Of a stretch of DNA of 64,000 nt, positions 17,765 to 26,503 are shown piece by piece. Source of the DNA: Microbacterium hydrocarbonoxydans (GTDB lineage: Bacteria; Actinomycetota; Actinomycetes; Actinomycetales; Microbacteriaceae); contig NZ_JYJB01000009.1 in the NCBI RefSeq assembly GCF_000956475.1, positions 310,001 through 374,000 on the forward strand, given 5' to 3'. Position 1 is the first letter of the stretch. Every line of letters begins with the position of its first letter. The notes under the pieces were generated by a model. It saw nothing but the letters and a program-made list of their open reading frames with translations, had not been told where the DNA came from and ran no database searches. Position numbers and translations under genes: made by a program.

Positions 17765-18565
17765 GTGACCACAGCGAAGAGCACCGCCCGCGCGGCAAGG
17801 AGCTCCACACTCTTCCGCAGGACGGCGCGCACCGGATACGCCGTGCTCGGCGTCGTGCACATCATCATCGGAGCGCTGGCCGTGTCGATCGCCGTCGGAG
17901 CGGGAGGCGATGCCGATCAGGACGGTGCGATGGAGCAGATCCGCAGCACGCCGATCGGCGGCGCACTGCTGTGGTGCGTCGCGGCCGGAATGCTCGCGCT
18001 GGCCATCTGGCAGATCACGGCCGCCGTCGTCGCGGCCGCGCCCGATGAGGCGAAGCGATGGGGCCGGAGGGCGAGCCTGCTCGGCGCCGCGGTGGCCTAT
18101 CTCGTGATCGCGGGCATGGCGTCGGTGTACGCCGTGGGCGGTCGAGCCGATGCGGAGGAGACGACCCAGACGCTCAGTGCTCGAGTGATGGCGGCGCCGG
18201 GAGGCGTGATCCTCATCGTGGTGCTCGGTCTCGGAGTGATCGCGATCGGCGTCGGCTTCATCGTGGGCGGACTCAGACGTGTCTTCGAGAAGACCATGGA
18301 TCTGCCGGCAGGAGCGCCAGGCAAGGGCATCGCGACGCTCGGCGTGATCGGGTACATCGCCAAGGGCATAGCCGTCGCGCTGACCGGGACGCTCTTCGTC
18401 GTGGCGGCCTGGACGCAGGACCCCGACAAGGCGGCGGGCCTCGACGCCGCACTGCACAGTCTCGCGGCTCTGCCGCTGGGCAGGATCGCCCTTCTGCTGG
18501 TCGGAGTCGGGCTCGCGGTCTACGGCGTGTTCTGCTTCGCCCGCGCCCGCCTCGCGCGGATGTGA
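17765..18565 (+). CDS. DUF1206 domain-containing membrane protein
   Basis: 266 residues with six predicted membrane helices in three repeated pairs, each pair beginning with a Gly/Ala-rich helix containing an R/K-T-G-Y or similar lead (TARTGYAVLGVVHIIIGALAV; TLGVIGYIAKGIAVALTG). This threefold layout is the DUF1206 family, of unknown function and widespread in actinobacteria. GTG start; a TAACCT box at 17753-17758 lies 6 bases before it, so it is probably leaderless. It is divergent from the siderophore operon, but nothing shows shared regulation. Confidence 0.88.
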   Translation: MTTAKSTARAARSSTLFRRTARTGYAVLGVVHIIIGALAVSIAVGAGGDADQDGAMEQIRSTPIGGALLWCVAAGMLALAIWQITAAVVAAAPDEAKRWGRRASLLGAAVAYLVIAGMASVYAVGGRADAEETTQTLSARVMAAPGGVILIVVLGLGVIAIGVGFIVGGLRRVFEKTMDLPAGAPGKGIATLGVIGYIAKGIAVALTGTLFVVAAWTQDPDKAAGLDAALHSLAALPLGRIALLLVGVGLAVYGVFCFARARLARM

Positions 18566-18616
18566 GCCTGCGGGCGCGAAGAAGGCGGACGCCGGCTCGC
18601 ACGCACTCGCACCGCC

Positions 18617-18643
18617 CCTGCGGGCCCGCGGCGCCCCCGCAGG
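18617..18643 (+). terminator. Hairpin after the DUF1206 gene
   Basis: CCTGCGGG (18617-18624) and CCCGCAGG (18636-18643) pair perfectly around an 11-base loop, in the 93-base gap before sufS. There is no T-run. Likely a terminator for the DUF1206 message. Confidence 0.5.
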
Positions 18644-18658
18644 TGGGAAACTGGAACA

Positions 18659-19963
18659 GTGAGCACCATCGAGGCAGACCTGATCTCTCCGTTGACCGAG
18701 GCAGAGGTGCAGCGGATCCGCGAGGACTTCCCGATCCTCCGCACCGAGGTCAACGGGCATCCGCTCGCGTACCTCGACTCCGGGGCGACATCGCAGCGTC
18801 CGTTCGCGGTGCTGGATGCCGAGCGCGAGTTCGCGACGACCATGAACTCCGCCGTGCACCGCGGTGCGCACACGCTGGCCGCCGAGGCGACAGAGCTGTT
18901 CGAGGACGCACGGGCGTCGGTCGCCCGCTTCGTCGGCGCGGACGATGACGAGATCGTCTGGACCTCGAACGCCACCGAGGCCGTGAACCTCGTGGCGTAC
19001 TCGCTGTCGAACGCCTCGCTGGGCCGTGGGGGAGCGGCGGCCGAACCCCTGCGGCTGGGCGCCGGCGATGAGATCGTCACGACCGAGATGGAGCATCACG
19101 CGAATCTCATCCCGTGGCAGGAGCTCGCCGCCCGCACGGGCGCGACTCTCAAGGTGATCCCGCTCGACGACGAGGGTGCGCTTCGTCTCGACGCGGCCGC
19201 CGAGCTCATCACCGCTCGCACGCGCCTCGTGGCGTTCACGCACGTGTCGAACGTGCTCGGCGTGATCAATCCGGTGTCCGACCTCGTCGGCCTCGCCCGC
19301 AAGGTCGGCGCGCTGGTGCTGCTCGACGCCTGCCAGTCCGCGCCCCACCTGCCGTTGGACGTGAAGGCACTCGACGTCGACTTCGCGGTTCTGTCCGGGC
19401 ACAAGATGCTCGGCCCCACGGGCATCGGCGCGCTGTACGGCCGACGGTCGCTGCTCGAGATCATGCCGCCGTTCCTCACCGGCGGATCCATGATCACGAC
19501 CGTCACGACCACTGCGGCGGAGTACCTGCCGCCGCCTCAGCGCTTCGAGGCGGGCACACAGCGCGTGTCCCAGGCAGTCGCGCTCGCCGCAGCCGTCGAC
19601 TACCTGACCGCCGTGGGCATGCCGCGCATCGCAGCGCACGAGGCGGCGTTCGGTGCACGCCTCGTCGACGGGCTCAGCGCGATCGACGGAGTGCGCGTGC
19701 TCGGGGCCGGCATCGACCTTCCCAGGGTCGGACTCGCGAGCTTCGACGTCGAGGGCATCCATTCGCACGATGTGGGGCAGTACCTCGACGACCTCGGCAT
19801 CGCGGTGCGCGTCGGCCACCACTGCGCCCAGCCGCTGCATCGTCGGCTCGGCATCACCTCGTCGACGCGGGCCAGCACCTATCTCTACACGACGGATGCC
19901 GAGGTGGATGCCGTCATCGCCGGCGTCGCCGGCGCGATCGACTTCTTCCGGAGGGGCGCATGA
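18659..19963 (+). CDS. sufS: Cysteine desulfurase, SufS type
   Basis: 434 residues, class V aminotransferase fold with pyridoxal phosphate. It takes sulfur from cysteine and passes it as persulfide to SufU for Fe-S cluster assembly. Seen: YLDSGATSQRP near residue 41, NAVHRGAHTLA-like SAVHRGAHTLAAEA near 65, the cofactor lysine in VLSGHKMLGPTG near 245, and the catalytic cysteine in RVGHHCAQP near 385, the SufS-type loop. GTG start. The 3' end overlaps sufU by ATGA. The rest of the SUF system (sufBCD) is not in the window. Confidence 0.95.
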   Translation: MSTIEADLISPLTEAEVQRIREDFPILRTEVNGHPLAYLDSGATSQRPFAVLDAEREFATTMNSAVHRGAHTLAAEATELFEDARASVARFVGADDDEIVWTSNATEAVNLVAYSLSNASLGRGGAAAEPLRLGAGDEIVTTEMEHHANLIPWQELAARTGATLKVIPLDDEGALRLDAAAELITARTRLVAFTHVSNVLGVINPVSDLVGLARKVGALVLLDACQSAPHLPLDVKALDVDFAVLSGHKMLGPTGIGALYGRRSLLEIMPPFLTGGSMITTVTTTAAEYLPPPQRFEAGTQRVSQAVALAAAVDYLTAVGMPRIAAHEAAFGARLVDGLSAIDGVRVLGAGIDLPRVGLASFDVEGIHSHDVGQYLDDLGIAVRVGHHCAQPLHRRLGITSSTRASTYLYTTDAEVDAVIAGVAGAIDFFRRGA

Positions 19964-20400
19964 GCGACCTGCAGAACCTGTACCAGGAGCTGGTGCTCGA
20001 CCACTCGCGCACCCCGCACGGCTACGGTCTGCGCGAGGAGATCCGCGCGCAGTCGCACCAGCTGAACCCGACGTGCGGTGACGAGGTCACGCTTCAGGTG
20101 CACCGCGCCGACGACGGCACGGTCGAGGCGATCGCGTGGGAGGGGCACGGATGCGCGATCTCACAGGCATCCGCCTCGATGCTCGCCGAGCTCGCCGAGG
20201 GTCTCACGGTCGATGACCTCGAGGCGCGCATCGCCTCGTTCCGCGAGGCCATGCGCTCACGCGGCAAGATCCAGCCCGACGAGGAGCTGCTCGGAGACGC
20301 CGCCGCCCTCGGCGGCGTCTCGAAGTACGTCGCGCGTGTGAAGTGCGCCATGCTCGCGTGGGTCGCCGCAGAAGACGCGCTCGCCAAGAGCGTCGCCTGA
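19960..20400 (+). CDS. sufU: Fe-S cluster assembly sulfur-transfer protein SufU
   Basis: 146 residues. Zinc-containing sulfur acceptor for SufS. The three conserved cysteines are present in NPTCGDEV, GHGCAISQAS and VKCAMLAW, with the Asp of CGD completing the zinc site. The insertion between the second and third Cys (LTVDDLEARIASFREAM) is the feature that separates SufU from IscU scaffolds. Translationally coupled to sufS. Confidence 0.95.
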   Translation: MSDLQNLYQELVLDHSRTPHGYGLREEIRAQSHQLNPTCGDEVTLQVHRADDGTVEAIAWEGHGCAISQASASMLAELAEGLTVDDLEARIASFREAMRSRGKIQPDEELLGDAAALGGVSKYVARVKCAMLAWVAAEDALAKSVA

Positions 20401-20411
20401 AGGGTGCAGCC

Positions 20412-21350
20412 GTGCCCGTCGAGCTGAGTCCCCTCGGTGCCGATCGCTTCGACGGATGGCGCGAGGATGTCAAGCAGAGGCTGATCGCCCGCAGCAGAGA
20501 ATCGGGCATGCGCGCGGGTGACGATGCGATCGACTTCGCCGAGGCGTTCCTCCGCGACCTGCTCCCGCAGGGTCCCGCGACCTCGAGCGCCGGGCTGTTC
20601 GTCCTCGTCGAGAACTCGCAGGAGCTCGGCGCCCTCTGGCTTGCGGACAGCGGGGGCAAGCTCTTCCTCGTCGATCTGGGCCTGAGCGTCGATCTCGACG
20701 CCCGGCAGCGGGAGGAGCTCTTCTCCACGATCCGCCGTATCGCGGTGCAGCACGAGGCGAGGCTCATCAGCGTCGCCCTGTTCCCGCAGGATGCTCAGGC
20801 CCACGCGCTCATCGCCGGCAGGGGCTTCGCGGTGGCATCGATCCAGATGCTCCTCGAGCCGCTGCCCGAGCGTCGCGTCGCGCCGCACGTCGTCGTCTCG
20901 CCGATGACCGCAGAGCGCTTCCGCCGCTTCGCCGAGCACTCCGAGGCCTCCTACGCCGAGGATCTTGTGGCCGCCGGCCGGTACACGGCCGATGAAGCCG
21001 TGATCGAGTCCCGCAGGCAGATGCGCCTCGAACTGCCCGAGGGCATCGACACCCCGGGCCAGGAGCTGTTCACCGCATCCGTCGACGGAGCGGAGGTGGG
21101 CGTGCTCTGGCTCGGGTTGCGCCGAAGGGACGGTCGTCCGCACGCGTTCATCCTCGACATCGAGGTCGCTCAGGACCAGCGCCGACGGGGGTACGGTCGC
21201 GAACTCATGCATGCGGCGGAGCGCGAGGCGCGGCGCATGGGAGCCGAGTCCATCGGGCTGCACGTGTTCGGCTTCAACACCGGCGCGATCGACCTGTACG
21301 AGTCGCTCGGGTATCGCCGGGTGGAGGAGACGTTCCTGCTGAACCTCTGA
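20412..21350 (+). CDS. Double-domain GNAT acetyltransferase
   Basis: 312 residues with two GNAT-like halves. The N-terminal half (to about residue 150) keeps the fold (LFVLVENSQELGALWL, VDLGLSVD) but has lost a clear acetyl-CoA loop. The C-terminal half has the intact RRRGYGRELMHAAE pyrophosphate loop and GLHVFGFNTGAIDLYESLGY. The start is a GTG at 20412 behind GAAGGGTG. It lies 11 bases after sufU, so probably co-transcribed, but no sulfur role is known for such enzymes; the substrate is unknown. Confidence 0.85.
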   Translation: MPVELSPLGADRFDGWREDVKQRLIARSRESGMRAGDDAIDFAEAFLRDLLPQGPATSSAGLFVLVENSQELGALWLADSGGKLFLVDLGLSVDLDARQREELFSTIRRIAVQHEARLISVALFPQDAQAHALIAGRGFAVASIQMLLEPLPERRVAPHVVVSPMTAERFRRFAEHSEASYAEDLVAAGRYTADEAVIESRRQMRLELPEGIDTPGQELFTASVDGAEVGVLWLGLRRRDGRPHAFILDIEVAQDQRRRGYGRELMHAAEREARRMGAESIGLHVFGFNTGAIDLYESLGYRRVEETFLLNL

Positions 21351-21415
21351 GCTGACATGCGCGGTCATCCGGCGTCATCGAGGAATAGGCGCAGGTGCAC
21401 GTGGTTTCCCCCTGC

Positions 21416-22060
21416 ATGACAACCACTCTCGGAATCATCGGCGCAGGAAACATCGGCTCTCAGATCGCCCGTGTGGCGGTGGCGAACGGCTACGACGTCG
21501 TGATCGCCAACTCCCGCGGGCCCGAGTCGCTCGCGGGCCTCGTCGAGGAGCTCGGTCCGCACGCGAAGGCCGGCACGGCGGAAGAAGCAGGCTCCGCCGG
21601 CGACGTGATCGTCGTGAGCGTGCCGCTGCACGCCATCGAGCAGATCCCCGTCGAGCCGCTCGCGGGCAAGATCGTGCTCGACACGAACAACTACTACTTC
21701 GAGCGCGACGGGCACATCGAGGCTCTCGACAGGGCAGAGACCACCACGTCGCAGCTGCTTCAGAAGCACCTGCCGACGTCGAAGGTCGTGAAGGCGTTCA
21801 ACCACATCGGCGCCGCTGACATCACGACCGACGGCACTCCCGCGGGGACCGAGAACCGGCGCGCCCTCGCGACCGCGGGCGACGCCCCCGAGGCGGTCGA
21901 GTTCGTCACCCGGTTCTACGACCAGGCCGGGTTCGACACCGTCGAGATCGGCCCCCTCAGCGAGTCGTGGCGCGTCGAGCGGGATCGTCCTGCCTATGTC
22001 GCGCGCCAGAACGCCGGAGAACTGGCGGCCAACCTCGCGATCGCGAACCGGCTGCCGTGA
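21416..22060 (+). CDS. NADPH-dependent F420 reductase-like dinucleotide-binding protein
   Basis: 214 residues. Rossmann fold with LGIIGAGNIGSQIA at the N-terminus, VIVVSVPLHAI near residue 70, and the conserved VVKAFNHIGA segment near 130 that is typical of the F420:NADP oxidoreductase-like family (PF03807 N-terminal domain). The start at 21416 is the Met directly before the Rossmann strand. A second family member lies at 57551-58252. Real F420 dependence cannot be judged; many such proteins are generic NAD(P)-binding oxidoreductases. Confidence 0.85.
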   Translation: MTTTLGIIGAGNIGSQIARVAVANGYDVVIANSRGPESLAGLVEELGPHAKAGTAEEAGSAGDVIVVSVPLHAIEQIPVEPLAGKIVLDTNNYYFERDGHIEALDRAETTTSQLLQKHLPTSKVVKAFNHIGAADITTDGTPAGTENRRALATAGDAPEAVEFVTRFYDQAGFDTVEIGPLSESWRVERDRPAYVARQNAGELAANLAIANRLP

Positions 22061-22075
22061 CGGCACGGTAGATCC

Positions 22076-22088
22076 ATCCCGTTGGGAT
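22076..22088. promoter_or_regulatory. Short dyad upstream of the GntR gene
   Basis: ATCCC-GTT-GGGAT is a perfect 5-bp dyad followed by ACCAG, just upstream of the -35 element of the GntR gene. It could be an autoregulatory operator; a terminator stem for the preceding gene is less likely at this length. Confidence 0.35.
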
Positions 22089-22094
22089 ACCAGA

Positions 22095-22124
22095 TTGCCG
22101 CCGCTTCCCCCATGATGAGACAAT
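22095..22124 (+). promoter_or_regulatory. Leaderless promoter of the GntR/FCD gene
   Basis: TTGCCG (22095-22100) and GACAAT (22119-22124) have an 18-base spacer, and GACAAT ends 6 bases before the ATG at 22131. Confidence 0.55.
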
Positions 22125-22130
22125 CCGTTC

Positions 22131-22787
22131 ATGGGGGATGCGGGGGCAGCCGGTGAGCTGGAGTCGGTGCGCGTGGCGAGCGTGCTCCGTGAAGACATCA
22201 TCCTGGGCCGTCGGCCGCCGGGCTCGCGGCTCGTCGAGCGGGACATCGCCGCAGAGCTCAACGTCTCGCGGCTCCCCGTGCGCGAGGCCATCCGCACGCT
22301 GGTCGCCGAGGGAGTCGTCGTCGCTCGACCTCGCACCTGGGCCGTCGTGCGCGAGTTCACCGAGCGGGACATCCACGACTTCGGCGAGGTCCGCGCGTCG
22401 GTGGAGACCCTGATCTTCATGCTCGCCGCCGAGCGCCACGATGACGAAGGGCTCGCGCTGATGCGCGATGCGTTCGAGCGCGAGCTCGCCGCGGCCCGGG
22501 CCGGCGACGCCGAGACCGCGCGTCTGGCCGCCGGTCATTTCCATGAGATCGCGGCGCAGCTCGCCGGCAACGCGATGCTCGCCGAGCTCATCGGGGTCTT
22601 CGTCACGCGCCTGCGGTGGCTCTTCGGGCAGCACGACGATCTGCTGGCGATGGCGGAGGAGCATCGGGCCATCCTGCAGGCGATCGCGATGCGCGACGTC
22701 GAGACTCTCGCGCGCATCGTGCCGGAGCATCTCGCCAGCGGGCAGGAGGCGGCGCAGCGCCGCATCGCCGGCGACTACGCGATCTGA
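22131..22787 (+). CDS. GntR family regulator, FCD subfamily
   Basis: 218 residues. The N-terminal winged helix (RLVERDIAAELNVSRLPVREAIRTLVAEGVV in part) is followed by an all-helical FCD domain in which AAERHDD, HFHEIAAQLAGN and EEHRAILQAI supply the Asp/His residues that usually bind a metal and a carboxylic-acid ligand. FCD regulators usually repress sugar-acid or organic-acid catabolic genes. No such operon is adjacent; the F420-reductase-like gene upstream is the nearest candidate. Confidence 0.9.
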   Translation: MGDAGAAGELESVRVASVLREDIILGRRPPGSRLVERDIAAELNVSRLPVREAIRTLVAEGVVVARPRTWAVVREFTERDIHDFGEVRASVETLIFMLAAERHDDEGLALMRDAFERELAAARAGDAETARLAAGHFHEIAAQLAGNAMLAELIGVFVTRLRWLFGQHDDLLAMAEEHRAILQAIAMRDVETLARIVPEHLASGQEAAQRRIAGDYAI

Positions 22788-22833
22788 GCGTTTCGGGAAT
22801 AGCTCGATCGGGCGTATCGTTGTGCCAGAACAG

Positions 22834-22850
22834 ATACCCCCTAGGGGTAT
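22834..22850. promoter_or_regulatory. Copper operator (CsoR-type box)
   Basis: ATACCCC-CTA-GGGGTAT is a perfect 7-bp dyad of the kind bound by CsoR copper repressors in actinobacteria. It lies 32 bases before the copZ start. No csoR gene is in the window, so the repressor must be encoded elsewhere. Confidence 0.85.
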
Positions 22851-22882
22851 TCTCCGAACGTCGGAGCGAGTCGAGAGGAACA

Positions 22883-23095
22883 ATGATGAACACCACCGCC
22901 TATGACGTCACCGGCATGACCTGCGGACACTGCGAGGGCTCCGTGCGCGGCGAGGTCGCGAAGATCCAGGGGATCACCGGCATCGAGGTCAGCGCCGCGA
23001 CCGGCCGCCTGATCGTCACGTCCGACTCCGCCGTCGACGACGCCGCCGTGCTCGCCGCCGTGGACGAGGCCGGCTACAGCGCCGTTCGCGCCTGA
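22883..23095 (+). CDS. copZ: Copper chaperone, heavy-metal-associated domain protein
   Basis: 70 residues, one HMA domain. The Cu(I)-binding MTCGHC motif is near residue 13 and the fold ends with [15 protein letters not shown] ribosome site; a second ATG directly after the first (22886) could equally be used. It is followed 8 bases later by copA and preceded by the CsoR-type box, so it is the first gene of a copper-induced operon and probably delivers Cu(I) to the ATPase. Confidence 0.93.
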   Translation: MMNTTAYDVTGMTCGHCEGSVRGEVAKIQGITGIEVSAATGRLIVTSDSAVDDAAVLAAVDEAGYSAVRA

Positions 23096-23103
23096 GGCCC
23101 GCC

Positions 23104-25335
23104 ATGGCAGACGCAGGAGCGACATACGATCTCGAGATCGGCGGCATGACGTGCGCCTCGTGCGCGTCGCGCATCGAGAAGAGGCTCAACCGGATCGAGG
23201 GGGTGACGGCATCCGTCAACTATGCGACCGAGAAGGCGCACGTCGAGGCGGCCCCCGGTGTCGAGGTCGACGACCTCATCTCCGAGGTCGTGCGCACCGG
23301 CTACACGGCTGCTCTTCCTCGCACGGACGAGCCCGCCGATGCCGATCCCTCGTACCGCCTCCTGCGTCTGCGGCTGATCGTCGCGACGGCACTCGCCGTT
23401 CCGGTGATCCTGCTCTCCATGATCGAGCCTCTGCAGTTCCCCGGGTGGCAGTGGGCCTCGCTTGTGCTCGCGACCCCGGTCGTGACGTGGGCGGCCTGGC
23501 TGTTCCACCGCGCCGCCTGGCTGAACGCGCGGCACCGCGCCGTGACGATGGACACGCTGATCTCGGTCGGCGTGACGGCTGCGTACCTCTGGTCGCTGTA
23601 TGCCCTGTTCTTCGGAACCGCCGGCATGTGGGGCATGACGCACCCGTTCCGCTTCACGATCGAGCGCGGCGACGGACTCGGCAGCATCTACCTCGAGGTC
23701 GCGGCCGGTGTGACGATGTTCCTGCTGCTCGGGCGGTTCCTGGAGCACCGGTCGAAGCGTCGGGCGGGCGCCGCGCTGCGTGCGCTGGGAGAGCTCGGAG
23801 CGAAGGACGTCGCGATCCTGCGAGACGGCGTCGAGCAGCGGATGCCGCTGGCGCGACTCGCCGTGGGAGACGTGTTCGTCGTGCGCCCTGGTGAGAAGAT
23901 CGCGACCGACGGCGTCGTGCTCGAGGGAGCATCGGCGGTGGACGCCTCGATGCTCACCGGCGAATCGGTTCCGGTCGAGGTCGCCGCCGGCGACGCCGTC
24001 ACCGGTGCGACCGTCAACGTCGGCGGCCGGCTGCTCATCACTGCCTCGCGCGTGGGCGCAGACACGCAGCTCGCGCGCATGGCGCAGCTGGTCGAGGAGG
24101 CGCAGTCCGGCAAGGCCGAGGCGCAGCGGCTCGCCGATCGCCTGTCGGCGGTGTTCGTGCCCGTGGTCTTCGCGCTCGCCGCGGTGACTCTCGTCGCGTG
24201 GCTCATCGCCGGCGGCGGTGCTGCTGCGGCGTTCACAGCAGCCGTCGCAGTGCTGATCATCGCCTGCCCCTGTGCGCTGGGCCTCGCGACGCCGATGGCG
24301 CTTCTCGTCGGCACCGGCCGAGGTGCTCAGCTCGGGGTGCTGATCAAGGGCCCCGAGGTGCTCGAATCGACACGTCGCGTCGACACGATCGTGCTGGACA
24401 AGACCGGCACGGTGACGAGCGGGCGGATGACCCTGCTCGAGGTCGTCCCCGCCGAGGGACAGGATCCTCAGGAGGTGCTGCGCCTCGCTGCGGCGGTCGA
24501 AGAGGCCTCGGAACACCCGATCGCACAGGCGATCGTGCGCGCCGCCACCGAGCGTCTGGGCGAGATCCCGACGGTGTCGGACTTCCAGAACGTGCAGGGG
24601 CGCGGTGTGACCGGCGTTGTCGATGCGCACGCCGTGGTGGCCGGACGCCCGGCGCTCCTCGCCGACTGGGCGCTGCACCTGTCGCCGGCACTGCGCTCGG
24701 CCTTCGATCGCGCCGAGTCCGAGGCCCGCACCGCGGTGGCCGTCGCCTGGGACGGCGAGGTGCGCGGCATCCTCGTCGTGGCCGATCAGATCAAGCCGAG
24801 CAGCGCGGCGGCGATCTCCGCGCTGCGCGGCCTCGGGCTCACACCGGTGCTGCTCACGGGTGACAACGAGCAGGCGGCACGCCAGGTCGCCGCGGCCGTG
24901 GGCATCGATCAGGTCCGAGCGGGGGTTCTCCCGGAGGGCAAGGTGGCTGAGGTCACCGCTCTGCAACAGCAGGGACGTGTGGTCGCGATGGTCGGGGACG
25001 GCGTCAACGACGCGGCGGCCCTCGCGCAGTCCGACCTGGGAGTCGCGATGGGCACGGGGACGGACGCTGCGATCGAAGCATCCGATCTGACCCTGGTCCG
25101 AGGCGATCTGTGGGGCGCCGTCGACGCAATCCGCCTGGCGCGATGCACCCTCGGAACCATCAGGGGGAACCTCTTCTGGGCGCTCGCCTACAACGTCGCC
25201 GCTCTGCCGCTCGCAGCGCTCGGCCTGCTCAACCCGATGCTCGCCGGCGCCGCGATGGCCTTCTCGAGTGTCTTCGTCGTGCTGAACAGCCTGCGACTGC
25301 GGCGTTTCCGCAGCGCGGCACCCGGCATGTCGTAG
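23104..25335 (+). CDS. copA: Copper-exporting P1B-type ATPase
   Basis: 743 residues, inner-membrane Cu(I) pump. One N-terminal HMA domain (MTCASC at residues 15-20), membrane helices from about residue 80, the A-domain TGESVPVEV motif, the transmembrane CPC at residues 388-390 ([13 protein letters not shown]), the phosphorylation site DKTGTVTS with Asp432, the nucleotide-site HP in [12 protein letters not shown], and [20 protein letters not shown] in the hinge. All catalytic elements are intact. Expressed with copZ from the copper box. Confidence 0.97.
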   Translation: MADAGATYDLEIGGMTCASCASRIEKRLNRIEGVTASVNYATEKAHVEAAPGVEVDDLISEVVRTGYTAALPRTDEPADADPSYRLLRLRLIVATALAVPVILLSMIEPLQFPGWQWASLVLATPVVTWAAWLFHRAAWLNARHRAVTMDTLISVGVTAAYLWSLYALFFGTAGMWGMTHPFRFTIERGDGLGSIYLEVAAGVTMFLLLGRFLEHRSKRRAGAALRALGELGAKDVAILRDGVEQRMPLARLAVGDVFVVRPGEKIATDGVVLEGASAVDASMLTGESVPVEVAAGDAVTGATVNVGGRLLITASRVGADTQLARMAQLVEEAQSGKAEAQRLADRLSAVFVPVVFALAAVTLVAWLIAGGGAAAAFTAAVAVLIIACPCALGLATPMALLVGTGRGAQLGVLIKGPEVLESTRRVDTIVLDKTGTVTSGRMTLLEVVPAEGQDPQEVLRLAAAVEEASEHPIAQAIVRAATERLGEIPTVSDFQNVQGRGVTGVVDAHAVVAGRPALLADWALHLSPALRSAFDRAESEARTAVAVAWDGEVRGILVVADQIKPSSAAAISALRGLGLTPVLLTGDNEQAARQVAAAVGIDQVRAGVLPEGKVAEVTALQQQGRVVAMVGDGVNDAAALAQSDLGVAMGTGTDAAIEASDLTLVRGDLWGAVDAIRLARCTLGTIRGNLFWALAYNVAALPLAALGLLNPMLAGAAMAFSSVFVVLNSLRLRRFRSAAPGMS

Positions 25336-25393
25336 TCCGCGCGGCGGTATGGTGGCCCCGGGGGCTGGAAAGTCGTTCGTTCTGGGGAGCGAG

Positions 25394-25639
25394 ATGCGGA
25401 TCGTCGCAGTGATCGTGGGAACCCTCCTGCTTCTGAGCGGGGGTGCTCTCGTCGTCGTCGCCGACCAGCAGCGCGTGGCTGCTCTCGAGGCGGCGAAGGC
25501 CGCGGTCGAGAAGACGCGTCAGGAGCTCGCAGAGCTCGATGACGCGAACTCCGACCTCGAGGAGACCCTGGCGGCGCTGCGTGCGCAGATCGCCGAACAG
25601 GAGAAGCAGCTCGCCGACATGACGGGCCTTCTGCAGTGA
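25394..25639 (+). CDS. Small membrane-anchored coiled-coil protein
   Basis: 81 residues. One N-terminal membrane helix (IVAVIVGTLLLLSGGALVVV) is followed by a heptad-rich charged stretch from about residue 25 to the end (LEAAKAAVEKTRQELAELDD, LEETLAALRAQIAEQEKQLA). This predicts a type II anchored coiled coil, probably extracytoplasmic. The start at 25394 has a GGGGAGCGAG site. The stop overlaps the GTG of the next gene, a secreted peptidase whose N-terminal half is also helical, so the two may form a complex. No family recognised. Confidence 0.8.
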   Translation: MRIVAVIVGTLLLLSGGALVVVADQQRVAALEAAKAAVEKTRQELAELDDANSDLEETLAALRAQIAEQEKQLADMTGLLQ

Positions 25640-26502
25640 GGCGGATGCTGGCGGTCACAGCCGCCGTGGCCGCCGCCCTCGCCGTCGGCGTCGCCGAGCG
25701 GGCGAACTCGCTCGACGACGAGCGCGCTGCGACTCTCGCCGAGCTGCGCACGGTCGAGGTCGCGGCGGACGAGTCGGCGCAGCACGGCGACTATCTGCGC
25801 GGGGCCATCGGCGGTGCCGAGGACGACGTCGCCGATCGCGCCGCGGTGCTGGCCGTGAGACCGGCGTTCGTGGCCGAGATCGCCGCGCTCTCCGCCGCAC
25901 TCGGTCGCGCGGACGGCCGTGTGGACACGACGGCCGATCGGGCATCCGCTCTCTCCGCTCAGCAGGCCGTGCTGGCCGAGCGCGCCGACCCTGTCGTCGT
26001 GACGAACGCGACGGCCACGGTCCACGCGCTCACCGCCAAGATCGACGGGGACGTCTCGACATGGCTGGCCGCGCAGCAGGCGCGGCGCGCCCCCGGAGGT
26101 CCGGCGTGGTCGTCGAGCGGCCCGGACGGCTACGCGCGTGTGCGCGCCGCACTCGATCGGGTGGGCGGCACCGGCGTCGGCCTGTACGAGTCGTCATCCT
26201 GCGCCGGAGGCACCGCCGCCGCGTGTGCCAACAGCAACGGCTACATCAAGTACCGCGCCGACATCGCGAACTGGGGCGCCGACCGGCTGAACTGGGCGAT
26301 GGCCCACGAGCTCGCCCACATCTACCAGTTCCAGGTATGGGGTGCGCTGACCTCCTCGGCGGCGTATCAGTCGATGTTCGGCGGCGACCCCGAGTTCCTC
26401 GCCAACTGCATGGCGGTGGTGCGCGGGTTCCCCGGATCCGTCGGCTGCGACGGCGATCAGCAGGCGTGGGCGTCGGGCATCTGGGTGGGCGCCGTACGGT
26501 GA
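25636..26502 (+). CDS. Secreted HEXXH zinc-metallopeptidase-like protein
   Basis: 288 residues, GTG start overlapping the previous stop. An N-terminal signal or anchor (MLAVTAAVAAALAVGVA) is followed by a helical, Ala/Glu/Asp-rich region to about residue 150, then a C-terminal catalytic-looking domain with AHELAHIYQ (His224, Glu225, His228) and PEFLANC with Glu253 as a likely third zinc ligand. The pattern HExxHxxQ...ExxAxC resembles that of the neutral zinc metallopeptidase family (YpfJ-like), with Asn in place of the usual Asp. Four Cys residues near 195, 203, 257 and 270 could form disulfides. Likely extracytoplasmic; the substrate is unknown. Confidence 0.75.
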   Translation: MRRMLAVTAAVAAALAVGVAERANSLDDERAATLAELRTVEVAADESAQHGDYLRGAIGGAEDDVADRAAVLAVRPAFVAEIAALSAALGRADGRVDTTADRASALSAQQAVLAERADPVVVTNATATVHALTAKIDGDVSTWLAAQQARRAPGGPAWSSSGPDGYARVRAALDRVGGTGVGLYESSSCAGGTAAACANSNGYIKYRADIANWGADRLNWAMAHELAHIYQFQVWGALTSSAAYQSMFGGDPEFLANCMAVVRGFPGSVGCDGDQQAWASGIWVGAVR

Positions 26503-26503
26503 C

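Noticed and set aside
17471-19840. Minus-strand open frame of 789 codons across DUF1206 and sufS
   Set aside because: It would span two well-supported genes on the other strand and shows no domain.
23074-24966. Minus-strand open frame of 630 codons within copA
   Set aside because: Shadow of copA; no motif and wrong composition.
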